Assembly (NCBI GenBank): GCA_964017045.1
Contig: OZ024794.1
Coordinates: forward strand, 5,740,329-5,804,328
Source of the DNA: Omphiscola glabra
Lineage: Eukaryota > Mollusca > Gastropoda > Lymnaeidae
Direction of reading: 5' to 3'
DNA: 64,000 nucleotides
Every line of letters begins with the position of its first letter. Position 1 is the first letter of the stretch. The notes beneath the pieces are model-generated. The model saw only the letters and a program-made list of their open reading frames with translations, was not told the origin of the DNA and did not search any database. Below, one piece after another: positions 12,001 to 20,860 of this stretch. The position numbers and the translations under genes were made by a program.

Positions 12001-15000
12001 GCAGTCCTTCATTTATTAAAAAAAAACCCACATCAAAATGTCTTGGAAAAAAAATCAATATTATCAAATAAATAGTTATCTATCTTACCAATTGTAAAAT
12101 CATCAAAACCAGTTTCCATTATTCCATCTTCTGCAAAGTGATCTCGAATGATGCCAAGGATTTGATAAATTATTTCCTGTTTGTGTGACCTCTGGGATTT
12201 TAATAGGTTCTCCAATATATTGTCCTTATTGTAAGGTAGGCTACTGGGAAGGTGTGACAGAAAAATTCCAGAGTCTTTAGAAGGGGAAGGTGTTGATGAA
12301 TGAGAGATGCTAGCCTCCCTATCTGAGTGACCATTGCGATGATGGGATCCATGACGTCTGTGTCTTTGATGCACCTGCTGGTGAGGAAATTCTGAGCTTT
12401 GATTCCAGACATCACTGTCTCTCATCTGATGTCTGCCAGACTGAGGAGTGCCGGGAAAAGTTTGTGTCCCATTTCTGGAATAATTCACATGAGGAAAGTA
12501 ATTAGGGGATGTCTGTAATTGGCCTTGATTAAAATGGTGACCACTGGATGCATAGTTGTCTCCCATGTTTACAGGAAAATTTGGCACAAAAGTTTGTCCT
12601 TGACCTGAAAGAGAATAAGGATATGGCATCATCATACCAGAGCTGGAGTCTTGATAAAATGGAAATGGTGCATTGAATTTTGCAGTAGTTATACTTGAAT
12701 ATGGCACCGGATATCCACCAGCAGAATGATTTGAGGTAGAGAAAGGGACATTTGAAGTAAGTGAATGAGCTGATTGTTGCAGGGTGTGGGCACTGTTGTT
12801 TCCCACTTCTGGTAAGGTTCTTTGAGCGTACATGTCTGAATGCTCTGGTACCTGGAAAGGTACTGAATTTGTGGTCCTGGGCGCTAGAGATGCAGTGTTT
12901 GAGTTTAAATTTTGTTGTATGTTGGAAGATAACTGCCAAGTCAAATGTGATCCTGCTGGTTTGGATGACATTTGCGCCATATGTTTACTGTTTAACCCAG
13001 AATCTGAAGCATGTGCTGTGTGGCTACCATCTCTCTGTTCATTGGCCTGCTGGTCTGGTGTTTTCATGAGTTGACTTTTCAAATACTGGGCGATTGCAGA
13101 AACCAGGAGGTCAGCGTTTGGCAGCTGGACTTGAGATGAATCAGTTCCAATCACTGGAGCAGATGTTGTTTGCTTGGACTGTTGGCTGGAGCCTGCCTCT
13201 GTCGGTCCAAGCTGTTGCTGCAATCCAGCTTTGTGAGCCTCTGAGTTGTGACGTTTCAAGAGGCTGTCTTTTATTTCTTTTAATTTTGCAACAACATTCG
13301 TTTCATTGCCACCTCCTTGGGACTTTTCAGCAGACAAATTTAAATCCCTAGAATCTAAATGAGTCTCTTCAACAACGATAGGCTTGAAATGCGTGGCTGG
13401 TGATATGAAGGCAGTGGGCATGTTCGGCTGACCCTTCCTAAGGATAGGCTTTGGAAGAATGGGTTTGAAAGCTCCACCTCCAGAAACTGGTTTAAACAAT
13501 GATATACTTGGTGTGACATCATTGGTTTTATGCTGAGTGTCCTTTCCAGGTGCTGTCAATTTGTCAAGACTAACAGGCTGGCTGACGTCAGATTGGTGTG
13601 TTGGAAGAATTACTGGATTCTGAAAATATTTTAAAACATGATATTTAGTTTGGAAGAGTCACTGTATGTACTCATCTATAAGTCAAGGGCAGTTGTTTGA
13701 CCAACAATTATGAAATATACAAAATTCCATAGAAACTAGCAATGACCCATGGATAAGTCAATCATGCATTTTAAAAGGACATTTATGGCATTAAATATAA
13801 AATACATGAACATTCTGATAAAAGAACATAAAATATTTCATTGAAGCATTCAACAGTGCTTCATTATCAAAGCAGCTGTTGTTGCTGGAATGTGAATGAA
13901 TTATATTTAGTGGTGTCGTAGGGGGCGGAGAGAGAGGTCCACCCATGCTGGCACTTTTTGTTTTATCTGGAGAGGTCACATTTTTTGTCAACTGCAGTGT
14001 TTGTTTTTGTGGAAAGGGGATGGAAAACAAATTTGGTTGCCCCGGGCGGCACTAGCCCTTTCTACACCACTTATTATACTTTGACTAGAACAATATTAAA
14101 TCAAATATTTAAACCTTCTCTAAAATAGTTAAACTTTCTCTAACATAGTTAAACCATCTCTAAGATAGTTAAACTTTCTCTAACATAGTTAAACTTTCTC
14201 TAACATAGTTAACCTTTCTCTAACATAGGTAATCATTCTCTAACAAAGTTAAAATAGTTAAACTTTCTCTAAATTAATTAAATGAATGAGTCACTATTGG
14301 AGGAACGACGGCGACTATCCAGGCTCTCCATGATTTACAAGATAAATAATGGGCTAGTCCACTGCTCTGGCATTAAACAGAAACTCTTCCCTCTCCCCCA
14401 TAGACAGCGACGAGACCATGACAGGCAGTTCCGGCTCATACCAGCGAGAAGCCAGTATAGGAACTGCTCATTCCTACCAAAGACAATCAGGGACTGGAAC
14501 AATCTTTCAAAAGGAACAGTTGAGGCGACAACACTTGACTCATTTGCGTCTATTGCCTCAGGCCTTTCAACTCCCAGTGCATGATACCCTCACACAGTTA
14601 CTCTTGTAACCAGTGAAATATCCTCATCAAAACCAGGCACAGAAACATTGCAAATCCCATCTACATTTATAGGAGCCATAATGATCAATAAATTGATCGT
14701 GGGCCCTTAATATATAGAAGAAGAAATAATTGTAAGATTTACAATTTTTTTTAAAAGATGATAATTAACATACAAATTTGTTGCTTGCTTCCTGGTAAAG
14801 ATTTCGACATACTCCAATAAAACTGGTTTCATTCACTTTATAATATTCTTCACACATCTGCAGAGAACAAAAGAGAAAGTCAGGTTGCTTTTAAAAAGTA
14901 CTTTTTTGGCCCACTTTTGAATAGGCCTACATATCTTTTTTTTTACTAAGTCACATATTGTAACATATATGGGAAGTACATAAGTTCTTGCATTCACAAA

Positions 15001-18000
15001 AAGCTTTATTTTCTATCATTTTGGGGAATGGTTTCTGATTTTTTAGTTTATTTTCCCAGAATCCCATTATTTTCCACAGAAATCACAATGATGTAATACA
15101 CTATTTCTAAATAGTGACTTTATTTTCCAAAATTTTTGCATAAACAGTTTTGAGTTTCTTAGTTAAATATGATTATAAAAAGCTAATTTTTTTTGAAAAC
15201 TTTACATTAAACAATTTTTGTTGTCGTTAGCAACTCACAATTTAGCACTAATAAAACGAACAGGTTTATCCTACTTCAAGTTTTAAAGTTTAAACTGTAG
15301 CTAAATGAAATGAAATTAAAATATTCTCAGTAATATGACTCATTAAATAGAAAATCTCACTTCAAATGCTGTCTCTAAGTTTGTCCTTAAGTCAGGACTT
15401 GTTTGTATGAAGGCTTGCACCAGGATCTCGAGAGCTTCACCACCTTGCAGAGAGAGTGTGGATGAATACTTGCAGCCACCAGCTGTTTGTAAACTCTTTC
15501 CAACACCGTACAAGCAGGTCTGCAAACAGTGAACAAGGGGAGAATATTTTAATAACTTATTTGATAATTTGGCTAATTTTGAAAGATGGGGCCATGACGT
15601 CATTTGCGGGATAGATTTAGGGTTCAGGTTAGGTTGAGCGGTCCCATCTCTCAATATTTACCAATAATTCTGATTTTATAAATAATATAGAATCATAAGA
15701 GAGCTCATGGTGAGTTGAGAATTACTCATTTAACTTTTAAGACTTTGCACAGGCAGTCCTACATTGTGTAAAGACAACTAACCATGAGTTTAATTTCATT
15801 TTTTCTATAATTAAATTCATTAACTGTAGTATGTCTTATGTTGACTTATTGATCAATGATATATATGAATATTTTTTTAAAAACTCACTTTGTCATTAAG
15901 TATTCCCTTTTGTTGAAGTTCTGGAGCCATGTAAATCATTTCCAGAGGTTTGTCTTCAGGGATTGGTTTAAAACTGACAGCACCAGATCCACGAAGTGAT
16001 ATCGTATCCGGGGAGATGTAAGCGGCTGTGACAATAATGATTCAAATGTTAATGTAGGTCACTGCCTTCCTTAATGAAACATACCAACAACCACATTACA
16101 AAATTTATCACCGAAATCAACGTTTTTCAACATTTTAAAAATATAATTCAACAAATTTTAATGTTAATAAAAATTCTATGTTAACATTAACATTTTCTTT
16201 TTAAAAATAAAATAATAATCCCTGCATTTGAAATCCCTGCTTTAAATTATTAAAGCACAAAAATGTATGAAATGAATCAATTAGTTAGTGGCTATTTCAT
16301 GTATTTGATTTAAAAACAGATTATAAAATTTAATTAAATCATGTTCATGGGAGATTCATAGCAAGCATCTCATAAACTTACGCAAATGTTTCCTTTTGTT
16401 TTGAAGAGCTACTAAACACTGATGACACACTGCCCATAGCTCTACCTCTTTGAGGAATCGATCTAGGCCACTAACGACATCAGTAAGTGTTAAACCCTGG
16501 CATTAACATAGAAAACAAGTATTTAACAAACGACTTTAAGTTTTCTAACAGAAAGTAGCAGGAGATTACAGGCTAGTGGGTTTCCATATTATTTTTAGTC
16601 TTTGGATAAAATAGCCAGTAAAAATGGACTTCTTAGGTAAGCAAGGTAGGTATTCTGTGTGTGTATGTGTGGGTTGGGGGGATGGGAAGTTGGGTGTTGG
16701 AGTAAACTATGAGTAAAAACTTCAACCACCAAACTTGGTGTGAAACTAAAAATGGATAGTCACATAAAAAAAAAGGTGGTTGTCAAACCAGTTGAAACTT
16801 AAAAATTACTTTTGAAAGGATGTGGCAATTTTTATATCACATGTACAGTGGTCACATTCAAAAGAATCCAAGTCATTTAAAAATCGCATCCATTTAAAAA
16901 GAGTCATAATTTGAGCACTGACTGTGGTCCAAAAATTTACCGTACATTTCTCTAAGCAAGGTAAACGTAAGGTCAAGGTCCCACATTTTCACCTTTTGCT
17001 TCCTTACAGAACCCTGTGATGATTCCTCTTCATCAAAACTGCTACTGTCACTCCCTGTTGATTTTGTTGTCTGACAAGCCGAGTCGATTTGTTTCTGCAG
17101 ACAGTTTTCATTGATGTCTTTCATTGTGGCAGTGACAGAATTATCCGAGCCTTTCCTGTCAGTTGTGTTAGGACTCAGCTCCAGGGACTCTGTTAACAGA
17201 TAGGGAAAAAAAATGAATGTAAGATGTAATTAATTATATTAAGGCCTATATGCTTAAAACTGAATAATAAATAATAATAAATAATAAAGTTCATTTAAAA
17301 GACACGCTTCAACCCTAATTAAGGCTCGAATCGCTATAAAAATACAAAACGCAACAATACAAAATCCACATAGAATAGGCACATATTATTAATGCAAATT
17401 CTGTCCAAAAAAAATCTAGCTCAGGAAATCATACACAATTTAATTTCCAGGGCTTCCATTAAAATATACAAGTTAATCTGTCAGGCTAGTGTGAGGCTGA
17501 GCTTAGGTATGGATGAGAAGTTTGATTTGAGGTGTTAAGGTCTAATATGATCTTTTACGATAGAAACCTAACGCAGTTACTTTTTTTCTTTGCTTCATTA
17601 GGCCACTCTTAAACCTTAATTAGGCTACTTATTTTAGAAGGCAAAATCTCTTAGCATAAATTGTGAAAGTAGATTAATTATTTCATTAAGTAGGTCTTTT
17701 AGCAAAGATATGGATCTTTTTCTTAGCACTTGTTCTTGGCAACAACTTATCTTTAAGGTGATCTCAAGTCATGGATCTTTCATTTAAGTTCCAAATGTTT
17801 ACCTGGTGCAAAACTCATGTCATAGCAGCTTGTTGCTCCAGTGGGGACTTAGGTCATATATTTAATTTACCTAGAATTTGGGAACTGTCTTGGCTCTGAA
17901 AACCTATTATCCGGAAACATATTTCTTGTGATTGCTGGTCCCCCAAAGCTCTGTCACAGGCTGATATCACGGTGTCTAGGTCAGGTCGGAGCTCCATGTT

Positions 18001-19669
18001 TTCATTGGTCAAAGCGGATAGAAGATCTGTGAACTCATCTCCCAGCTGGGACCTAGGGTCGTCACTTTTAGTGTTGTACTCGGTGGCAAACAGCAGTGTC
18101 ATCCCCAGTGAGAACAGGTGAGACTGGGAATAGTGTTCAAAGAAATCAGATGTTAAAATCGGAAAAATAATTCTCTCTTAGCGTGTTAATTTAATTTTTA
18201 AAAAATTCTTTGAAGATTTTGTAAAATATTTAATTGTACATATTAGTTGCAATTTTGTGTCAGAAAAGAACAATTGTGTGTTAGAGAAGAACAATTTTAT
18301 GTTAGAGAAGAAAAATTTTATGCTAGAGAAGAACACTTTTCTGTTAGAGAAGAACAATTTTCTGTTAGAGAAGAACAATTTTCTGTTAGAGAAGAACAAT
18401 TTTGTGTCAGAGAACAAAATTAATTCTTCATCTGAATGAATTCTGATTTCATAACAAAAACTATATAATTTTAGCACATAAGATATTTTTACTATGTATC
18501 TCCCTGATTCTAAAATGTATAACAAGTTATGAGAAATATAAAGTAATTAGACATTCTTTACTTAGCCACTTTCATTTCTGATAAGTGTTTATGTTTTAAT
18601 TTACTATTTAAAGTTTTCCCATTTCCAAATTTCACATAATGACTTCAATAGAAATGAGACTTAACAGACATAAGATGTGACTTTATTGGATATGAGACTT
18701 AACAGACCATATGTCCAATGTGACTTTATTGGAATTGAGACTTAACAAAAATAAGATGTGACGGATCAATCAAAAATTGTTTTGTCTGTATCAAGATCCC
18801 ACTCTAGTAGCAGAAATAAGAAGGGTGGGCTACGCTGGGCAGGACACTTAGAAAAAATGCCAAATGACAGGAGTGAAGAGGGTGCACCACCAAAACCTCT
18901 GAGGAAAACGGCTCAAAGGCAGACCTAGGCTTAGATGGATGGATGATGCCGAAAAAGATCTACAACAACTGGGAATCCAAGCATGGAAAAGAAAAACATT
19001 AGTTAGGTCCGAGTGGAAGGAAATGGCGAGGCAGGCCAAAGCCCTACATGGGCTGTAGCGCCACAGGGATGGATGGATCAGTCATGTTATATCTTTCATT
19101 CAGATATTGCCATCTTCAACTAACCTTGTAGGAGTTTCCCCCAGAACTTTCATTTTCTGGTGCTATGAACATTGCGTCTGGCTCTAAGGGAAAAAAAAAT
19201 TAAAAAGTTTTAATAAAGATGCACTTTTAATGATTGAGATTTAGTTTCTAAATAAATTCAGAAATTTTATCATCTCATGCATGGCATATCATCTTATACA
19301 TGGCATATCATCTCATACAATCAGAAGTAGAGTTTTCAATCACCCTTTACAATAAACCACAAAAATGTTATGACAAATTTGAACATTTCATTTACCCATG
19401 TCAAGGTCAAGAAAGCAAACATTCCCTTCTGGGTCAAAGGCCACAGTGTCGGGACTTATACAGAGAGACTGGAACAGGTCAGCACAATCATGGACATACT
19501 CCAGCGTAAGACAACACTCTCGGCACAAGGCCCATAACTCTACTTCCTCCAGGAATCTGCTCCTAGAAGCCAGGACTTCAGACAAAGAAGCTGTTGACAT
19601 TTCTGCAGCAGCTGCTCCACCTGAAGCAATGTTGAACTCATCCATCGATGATGGGCTGTCATTATCCAT
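1..19669 (-). CDS. KNDC1: KNDC1-like (v-KIND) Ras guanine nucleotide exchange factor, 22 exons, 3' end outside window
   Basis: Family role: a brain-enriched RasGEF that loads Ras with GTP; its KIND2 domain binds MAP2 and it restrains dendrite growth in vertebrates. Seen here: the only animal architecture with two KIND domains followed by REM and RasGEF. I chained minus-strand exons at 19396-19669, 19125-19183, 17871-18123, 16993-17189, 16382-16496, 15889-16025, 15361-15519, 14774-14857, 12089-13619, 10997-11141, 9069-10758, 8593-8725, 8068-8159, 7828-7941, 7508-7596, 6901-7011, 6406-6550, 5724-5876, 2894-3079, 2622-2725, 2282-2420 and 1-132. Every junction is GT-AG with compatible phase, giving 6,042 nt (2,014 codons) with no stop. 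The start ATG has A at -3 and G at +4 and follows an in-frame TAA 15 nt upstream. The last ~130-150 residues, including the catalytic hairpin of the RasGEF domain, lie beyond position 1. Any 5' UTR exon is unknown. Exon 12 uses a weak donor (GTTGCT) and exon 4 has two possible donors. Confidence 0.9.
803..977. mobile_element. hAT-type MITE with perfect 8-bp target-site duplication
   Basis: A 175-bp element begins CATTGGCGTAG and ends with the near-inverse CTACCCCACTG. It is flanked on both sides by the identical octamer GACAACAA (795-802 and 978-985), the duplication length of hAT transposases. The body has internal GGGGGGCGCTAAAAAGGTAT repeats and inverted CCCCGGGCGC blocks. It has no coding capacity. 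It lies in the last visible intron of the KNDC1-like gene. Confidence 0.85.
1576..1745. repeat. minisatellite, 33-bp unit, ~5 copies
   Basis: The unit starts GAGGGTTGTCGTCTAGGG and continues TTTTGACATTTATTT. Copies differ by single bases. Intronic. Confidence 0.9.
2066..2205. repeat. degenerate ~35-bp repeat, ~4 copies
   Basis: Recurrent CAGCCACAAATTAATCA-type segments alternate with variable GC-richer stretches (ctgcacac, ctcggcgcatg). It lies in the intron just beyond exon 21. Confidence 0.7.
4007..4268 (+). mobile_element. CR1/L2-like LINE 3' end, truncated
   Basis: A plus-strand fragment encodes PKLWNSLPQSLRGIEKDKTS, then FKKHLKTFLFK and a stop, the typical C-terminus of CR1/L2-type reverse transcriptase proteins. 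A 3' UTR follows, containing a 32-bp unit repeated three times (4143-4238). It ends in GGGCTATATAAATATC and an AATC microsatellite tail, as such elements commonly do. Inserted antisense in the intron between exons 18 and 19. Confidence 0.8.
4720..4891. mobile_element. hAT-like MITE with ~17-bp terminal inverted repeats
   Basis: The left end CAGTAGCATAGCCAGTATC and the reverse complement of the right end CAGTGGCATAGCCAGTC match at all but two positions over 17 bp. The 172-bp body is non-coding. The flanking octamers (GGGTATAT and AGGTCAAA) match poorly, so the target duplication has decayed or the ends are slightly misplaced. Confidence 0.7.
5724..5876 (-). CDS. KNDC1: KNDC1-like exon 18: acidic spacer between REM and RasGEF
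   Basis: The exon encodes 51 residues, phase 0 at both ends: a helix (NMFSLYAACRMGD) followed by an acidic Met-rich tract (MMMTEMDEDTEKD) and a Thr/Ser end. No motif is recognised. Since it is a multiple of three with phase-0 edges, it could be skipped without breaking the frame. Confidence 0.8.
5991..6357. repeat. minisatellite, 58-bp unit, ~6 copies
   Basis: Copies begin AATTATGTTCCTGAGAATGA and continue through AGGCAAAAAATAAATAAACT. Spacing of 58 bp was measured between 6030 and 6088. The last copy is interrupted by unrelated sequence. It lies just 3' (in gene orientation) of exon 17. Confidence 0.9.
6406..7596 (-). CDS. KNDC1: KNDC1-like exons 15-17: REM (RasGEF-N) domain
   Basis: Exons 7508-7596, 6901-7011 and 6406-6550 encode residues 1662-1776. 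The REM signature reads AGTPRGLISYLYKSS, then GYIHQFLLCFRYFLTSDQLL, TFILDKCHSA and DLVQFWLEGFYSIDF, followed by RLMSRLAEFLKEQ. REM packs against the CDC25 domain and stabilises its catalytic hairpin. Phases are 2, 2 and 0. Exon 16 has stops in the frame used by neighbouring exons and was recovered only by phase matching (TTACAG acceptor; AAGG|GTATGG donor). Confidence 0.9.
7828..8725 (-). CDS. KNDC1: KNDC1-like exons 12-14: coiled coil and pre-REM region
   Basis: Exons 8593-8725, 8068-8159 and 7828-7941 encode residues 1549-1661. Exon 12 (DEENKLAIENRLSSIGQEIL, then a basic RRQRKKTQRFYSRL run) has heptad-like spacing and continues the helix begun at the end of exon 11. Exon 13 adds another helix (MKELNEVAKKLAFLQLCRTH). 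Exon 14 encodes NGLETCFLYPISASEG. Phases chain as 1, 0, 0. Exon 12 ends at AAAG|GTTGCT, a poor donor, so its exact 3' edge is the least certain of the three. Confidence 0.82.
9069..10758 (-). CDS. KNDC1: KNDC1-like exon 11: second giant linker exon
   Basis: This 1,690-nt exon encodes about 563 residues, extremely polar and rich in Ser, Asn, Gln, His and Lys. It includes a basic start (TRKHRQHEKQRAAQSRQ), an in-frame 15-residue peptide repeated three times, and several Pro/Arg/Ser stretches that look like phosphorylation or SH3-binding sites (RLRAPSAP; RSRPHSPEP). The final 40 residues become ordered (VYHSAMIQLSLTPEVDTFIN) and join the coiled coil of exon 12. The donor is ATA|GTAAGT (phase 0). 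With exon 9 this makes the region between KIND2 and REM about 1,260 residues long. Confidence 0.82.
9909..10041 (-). repeat. coding minisatellite, 45-bp unit x3, in exon 11
   Basis: Three copies of a 45-bp unit (phase marks at 9911, 9956 and 10001) encode NKLNTPNSDYSSSHT three times in frame. The copy with the highest sequence agreement differs from the next at only one or two bases, suggesting recent expansion. Because 45 is a multiple of three, copy-number change preserves the reading frame. Confidence 0.9.
10997..11141 (-). CDS. KNDC1: KNDC1-like exon 10: conserved helical segment of the linker
   Basis: The exon encodes 48 residues from AEYIISLSSLTWETFCSAIT through WTPSVLQSLYDAIGG. It is hydrophobic and helix-forming, unlike the exons on either side. 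Together with the end of exon 9 it probably makes a small folded domain around residues 880-980. It enters in phase 1 (ATTATAG acceptor) and leaves in phase 2 (CA|GTAAGT donor). It has no long open frame of its own; it was found by matching splice phase between the two giant exons. Confidence 0.8.
11196..11297. repeat. minisatellite, 20-bp unit, 5 copies
   Basis: The unit is AATTAAGTTATCAAAGAGTG with two or three substitutions per copy. Intronic, between exons 9 and 10. Confidence 0.88.
11898..11924 (+). ncRNA. decayed hammerhead-ribozyme-like core motif
   Basis: CTGAGGA fits the hammerhead CUGANGA box. It is followed by a four-pair stem GGCT/AGCC with a CTT loop, then AAAACGTT where an active ribozyme needs GAAA. 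The catalytic G12 position (11917) is A, so this copy should be inactive. Such motifs occur in the termini of Penelope-like and related retroelements. No protein remnant is visible beside it. The stem I and III partners were not convincingly found. Confidence 0.4.
12089..13619 (-). CDS. KNDC1: KNDC1-like exon 9: giant low-complexity linker exon
   Basis: This 1,531-nt exon encodes about 510 residues that are mostly disordered: Ser, Gln, Asn, His and Pro rich, with a basic His/Arg patch (HQRHRRHGSHHRNGHSD) and Ser/Pro-rich candidate phosphosites (SSTPSPSKDSG). The last 60 or so residues look folded and helical (ILENLLKSQRSHKQEIIYQI, then ILGIIRDHF) and lead into exon 10. The acceptor is TTTTCAG at 13620-13621. 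The donor is ATTG|GTAAGA at 12089 (phase 1). Overlapping open frames on either strand are shadows. Confidence 0.82.
13908..14072. mobile_element. hAT-type MITE with near-perfect 8-bp target-site duplication
   Basis: The left end TAGTGGTGTCGTAGGG and the inverse of the right end (AAGTGGTGTAGAAAGGG) are terminal inverted repeats. The flanking octamers ATTATATT (13900-13907) and ATTATACT (14073-14080) agree at seven of eight positions. The right side carries the GCCCCGGGCGGC block also seen in the element at 803-977, so the two are related. It sits in the intron between exons 8 and 9. Confidence 0.75.
14103..14280. repeat. minisatellite, 20-bp unit, ~9 copies
   Basis: The unit is AGTTAAACTTTCTCTAACAT with scattered substitutions. 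It abuts the LINE fragment that begins at about 14281. Confidence 0.9.
14281..14725 (+). mobile_element. CR1/L2-like LINE 3' end, truncated
   Basis: A 100-codon frame (14282-14584) encodes the C-terminal tail of a non-LTR reverse transcriptase: LEERRRLSRLSMIYKINNGL, later SQYRNCSFLPKTIRDWNNL and a stop. The 3' UTR ends at GGGCCCTTAATATATAGAAG with a GAA tail. It is antisense to the host gene and differs in sequence from the copy at 4007-4268, so it is a separate lineage. Confidence 0.8.
14774..16496 (-). CDS. KNDC1: KNDC1-like exons 5-8: second KIND domain
   Basis: Exons 16382-16496, 15889-16025, 15361-15519 and 14774-14857 encode residues 262-426. The landmarks repeat those of KIND1: LTLTDVVSGLDRFLKEVELW, then AVCHQC, AAYISPDTISL, the APE-like MIYMAPEL, a CLYGVGKSL helix and an Asp/Leu-rich helix ending NLETAFE. 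Exon 8 adds YYKVNETSFIGVCR. In vertebrate KNDC1 the second KIND domain is the one reported to bind MAP2; that this copy does so is inference. Phases are 1, 0, 0 and 0. Confidence 0.88.
16993..17189 (-). CDS. KNDC1: KNDC1-like exon 4: short acidic inter-KIND linker
   Basis: The exon encodes about 66 residues rich in Ser, Thr, Asp and Glu (for example TGSDSSSFDEEESSQ), with no recognisable fold. It enters in phase 1 after a TTAACAG acceptor. Two in-frame donors compete: AAAAG|GTGAAA, ending at 16993, and TTCT|GTAAGG, ending at 17008. They differ by five codons (V-R-K-Q-K). The open frame runs on to about 16894, but only these donors match the phase-0 acceptor of exon 5. The spacing between the two KIND domains is therefore only about 75 residues. 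Confidence 0.75.
17871..19669 (-). CDS. KNDC1: KNDC1-like exons 1-3: first KIND domain
   Basis: Exons 19396-19669, 19125-19183 and 17871-18123 encode residues 1-195. After an acidic, Ala-rich lead of about 27 residues, the KIND fold (a kinase C-lobe without catalysis) begins at SLSEVLASRSRFLEEVELWA. It continues through a two-cysteine helix (ALCRECC), the ISPDTVAF strand and the APE-like IAPEN motif, followed by the LFSLGMTL helix and the RPDLDTVISACD end helix. These are the landmarks of KNDC1 KIND1 rather than of SPIRE or PTPN13. Phases are 1, 0 and 1. The intron between exons 2 and 3 carries a LINE 3' end and two small minisatellites. Confidence 0.9.
18256..18419. repeat. minisatellite, 21-bp unit, ~8 copies
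   Basis: The unit CTGTTAGAGAAGAACAATTT+T is intronic, between exons 2 and 3. It is open in both strands only because 21 is a multiple of three; the resulting peptides are not regarded as genes. Confidence 0.92.
18655..18765. repeat. short degenerate repeat, ~36-bp unit, 3 copies
   Basis: The phrase GAGACTTAACAGACATAAGA followed by TGTGACTTTATTGGA recurs three times with indels. Intronic. Confidence 0.7.
18785..19076 (+). mobile_element. RTE-like LINE 3' end, truncated and frameshifted
   Basis: The plus strand encodes GGLRWAGHLEKMPNDRSE, then after a frameshift RPRLRWMDDAEKDLQQLGIQ and EWKEMARQAKALHGL with a stop. This is the terminal segment of the RTE-like endonuclease-reverse transcriptases. 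It ends in a GGATGGATGGATC tail. Inserted antisense in the intron between exons 2 and 3. Confidence 0.82.
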
Positions 19670-19795
19670 GATGGATTGGCATTAAATTAGTTCTATATAC
19701 ACTGGATACATTGAGTGCATAGCTCTGGATACATCCGTTCCTTGTAGATCCTGAATAGATTAAAAAAGCATGTACAATTTGGAGTTTCTATATGT

Positions 19796-20860
19796 CACCT
19801 TAAAGAATGCATGTGTTACATATATAACCGTAAAGTATACATGTGTTATATATATAACCGTAAAGTATACATGTGTTATATATATCACCTTAAAGAATGC
19901 ATGTGTTATATATATAACCGTAAAGAATACATGTGTTATATATATAACCGTAAATTATACATTTGTTATATATATAACCGTAAAGTATACATGTGTTATA
20001 TATATCACCTTAAAGAATGCATGCGTTATATATATAACCGTAAAGTATACATGTGTTATATATATATATCACCTTAAAGAATGCATGTGTTATATATATA
20101 ACTGTAAAGTATACATGTGTTATATATATATATCACCTTAAAGAATACATGTGTTATATATATATATCACCTTAAAGAATGCATGTGTTATATATATAAC
20201 CGTAAAGTATACATGTGTTATATATATATATCACCTTAAAGAATACATGTGTTATATATATATATCACCTTAAAGAATGCATGTGTTATATATATAACCG
20301 TAAAGTATACATGTGTTATATATATATATCACCTTTAAGAATGCATGTGTTATATATATAACCGTAAAGTATACATGTGTTATATATATATCACCTTAAA
20401 GAATACATGTGTTATATATATATATCACCTTAAAGAATGCATGTGTTATATATATAACCGTAAAGTATACATGTGTTATATATATATATCACCTTAAAGA
20501 ATGCATGTGTTACATATATAACCGTAAAGTATACATGTGTTATATATATATATCACCTTAAAGAATACATGTGTTATATATATGTCACGTTATAGAATGC
20601 ATGTGTTATATATATGTCACCTTAAAGAATGCATGTGTTATATATATATATCACCTTAAAGAATACATGTGTTATATATATATATCACCTTAAAGAATAC
20701 ATGTGTTATATATATGTCACCTTATAGAATGCATGTGTTATATATATGTCACCTTAAAGAATACATGTGTTAGATATATAAACTTAAAGAATACATGTGG
20801 TATATATTATATATACAACCTTAAGAATACATGTGTTATATATAAACTTAAAAAATTCAT
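19796..20860. repeat. AT-rich compound minisatellite, 30- and 34-bp units
   Basis: Two interleaved unit types share ACATGTGTTATATATATA and then diverge to ACCGTAAAGTAT or TATCACCTTAAAGAAT. There are about 33 units over 1.07 kb, just upstream of the KNDC1-like start codon. Alternation of the two types in the middle gives a 64-68-bp higher-order period. The open frames inside are artefacts. Confidence 0.93.

Noticed and set aside
12529..13351. Several frames of 80-136 codons within exon 9, on both strands
   Set aside because: Shadows of the real minus-strand exon of the KNDC1-like gene.
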